Positions 14,871 to 14,914 of a DNA stretch of 14,914 nucleotides are shown here, piece after piece. The notes under the pieces are model-generated. The model was given only the letters and a program-made list of their open reading frames with translations. It ran no database searches and had not been told where the DNA came from. Position numbers and translations under genes: made by a program. Each line of letters opens with the position of its first letter. Position 1 is the first letter of the stretch. Source of the stretch: Mucilaginibacter sp. (GTDB lineage Bacteria > Bacteroidota > Bacteroidia > Sphingobacteriales > Sphingobacteriaceae); NCBI GenBank assembly GCA_025934475.1, contig JAICXZ010000013.1, forward strand, positions 1 to 14,914. The letters run 5' to 3'.

Positions 14871-14914
14871 TAACAAAATATTGCAACAATAAAGTAATAA
14901 AACAATTCAGCCAC

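Overview
The window reads as chromosomal DNA of a Bacteroidota bacterium, most likely Sphingobacteriaceae (Mucilaginibacter/Pedobacter-like). That placement rests on a type IX secretion Plug protein (DUF5103 family), TAnnTTTG promoter boxes just upstream of several start codons, A-rich translation starts without Shine-Dalgarno sequences, and the protein sequences themselves. It is inferred from recognition, not from a database search. Most genes are core or housekeeping. I found no phage, insertion sequence, CRISPR array, rRNA or tRNA.

Layout. Positions 3-533 hold the 3' end of an ABC-F ATPase gene, followed by a hairpin. Next come the Plug gene (598-1878) and an acyl-CoA thioesterase (1910-2437). 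The thioesterase converges on an EVE-domain gene (2434-2838, minus) with overlapping stop codons. About 480 bp without an ORF leads to a secreted, cysteine-containing parallel beta-helix protein (3317-4594) with a strong terminator at 4614-4655. A membrane acyltransferase follows (4654-5844, minus), then an AT-rich 311-bp gap and a 49-residue one-helix membrane protein (6156-6305). holA (6323-7345, minus) is divergent from a stand-alone HsdR-N-type nuclease-fold gene (7529-7987). A hybrid histidine kinase (7984-9795, minus) lies downstream of valS (9897-12530, minus). A secreted M13 metallopeptidase (12713-14770) closes the window with a GAAA-loop terminator.

How the genes relate. There is no single pathway. 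Cell-envelope functions (Plug, beta-helix, acyltransferase, M13 peptidase) are interleaved with information processing (ABC-F, EVE, HolA, HsdR-N-like, ValRS). The 2839-6305 stretch (beta-helix, acyltransferase, small membrane protein, long AT-rich gaps) looks the most accessory.

The most unusual signal is a set of short-period repeat arrays built from different units but of similar design: heptamers GTTTNGN inside the valS reading frame (11193-11220), heptamers GTTCATA with an inverted partner between valS and the M13 gene (12561-12635), 9/10-bp CAAC-spaced repeats forming a 28-bp unit plus an inverted arm between holA and the nuclease gene (7377-7516), and octamers CAACNTTN downstream of the M13 gene (14839-14870). 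One array lies in a coding region yet keeps the frame open. The second theme is TAnnTTTG boxes placed so close to start codons that the transcripts must have very short leaders or none.
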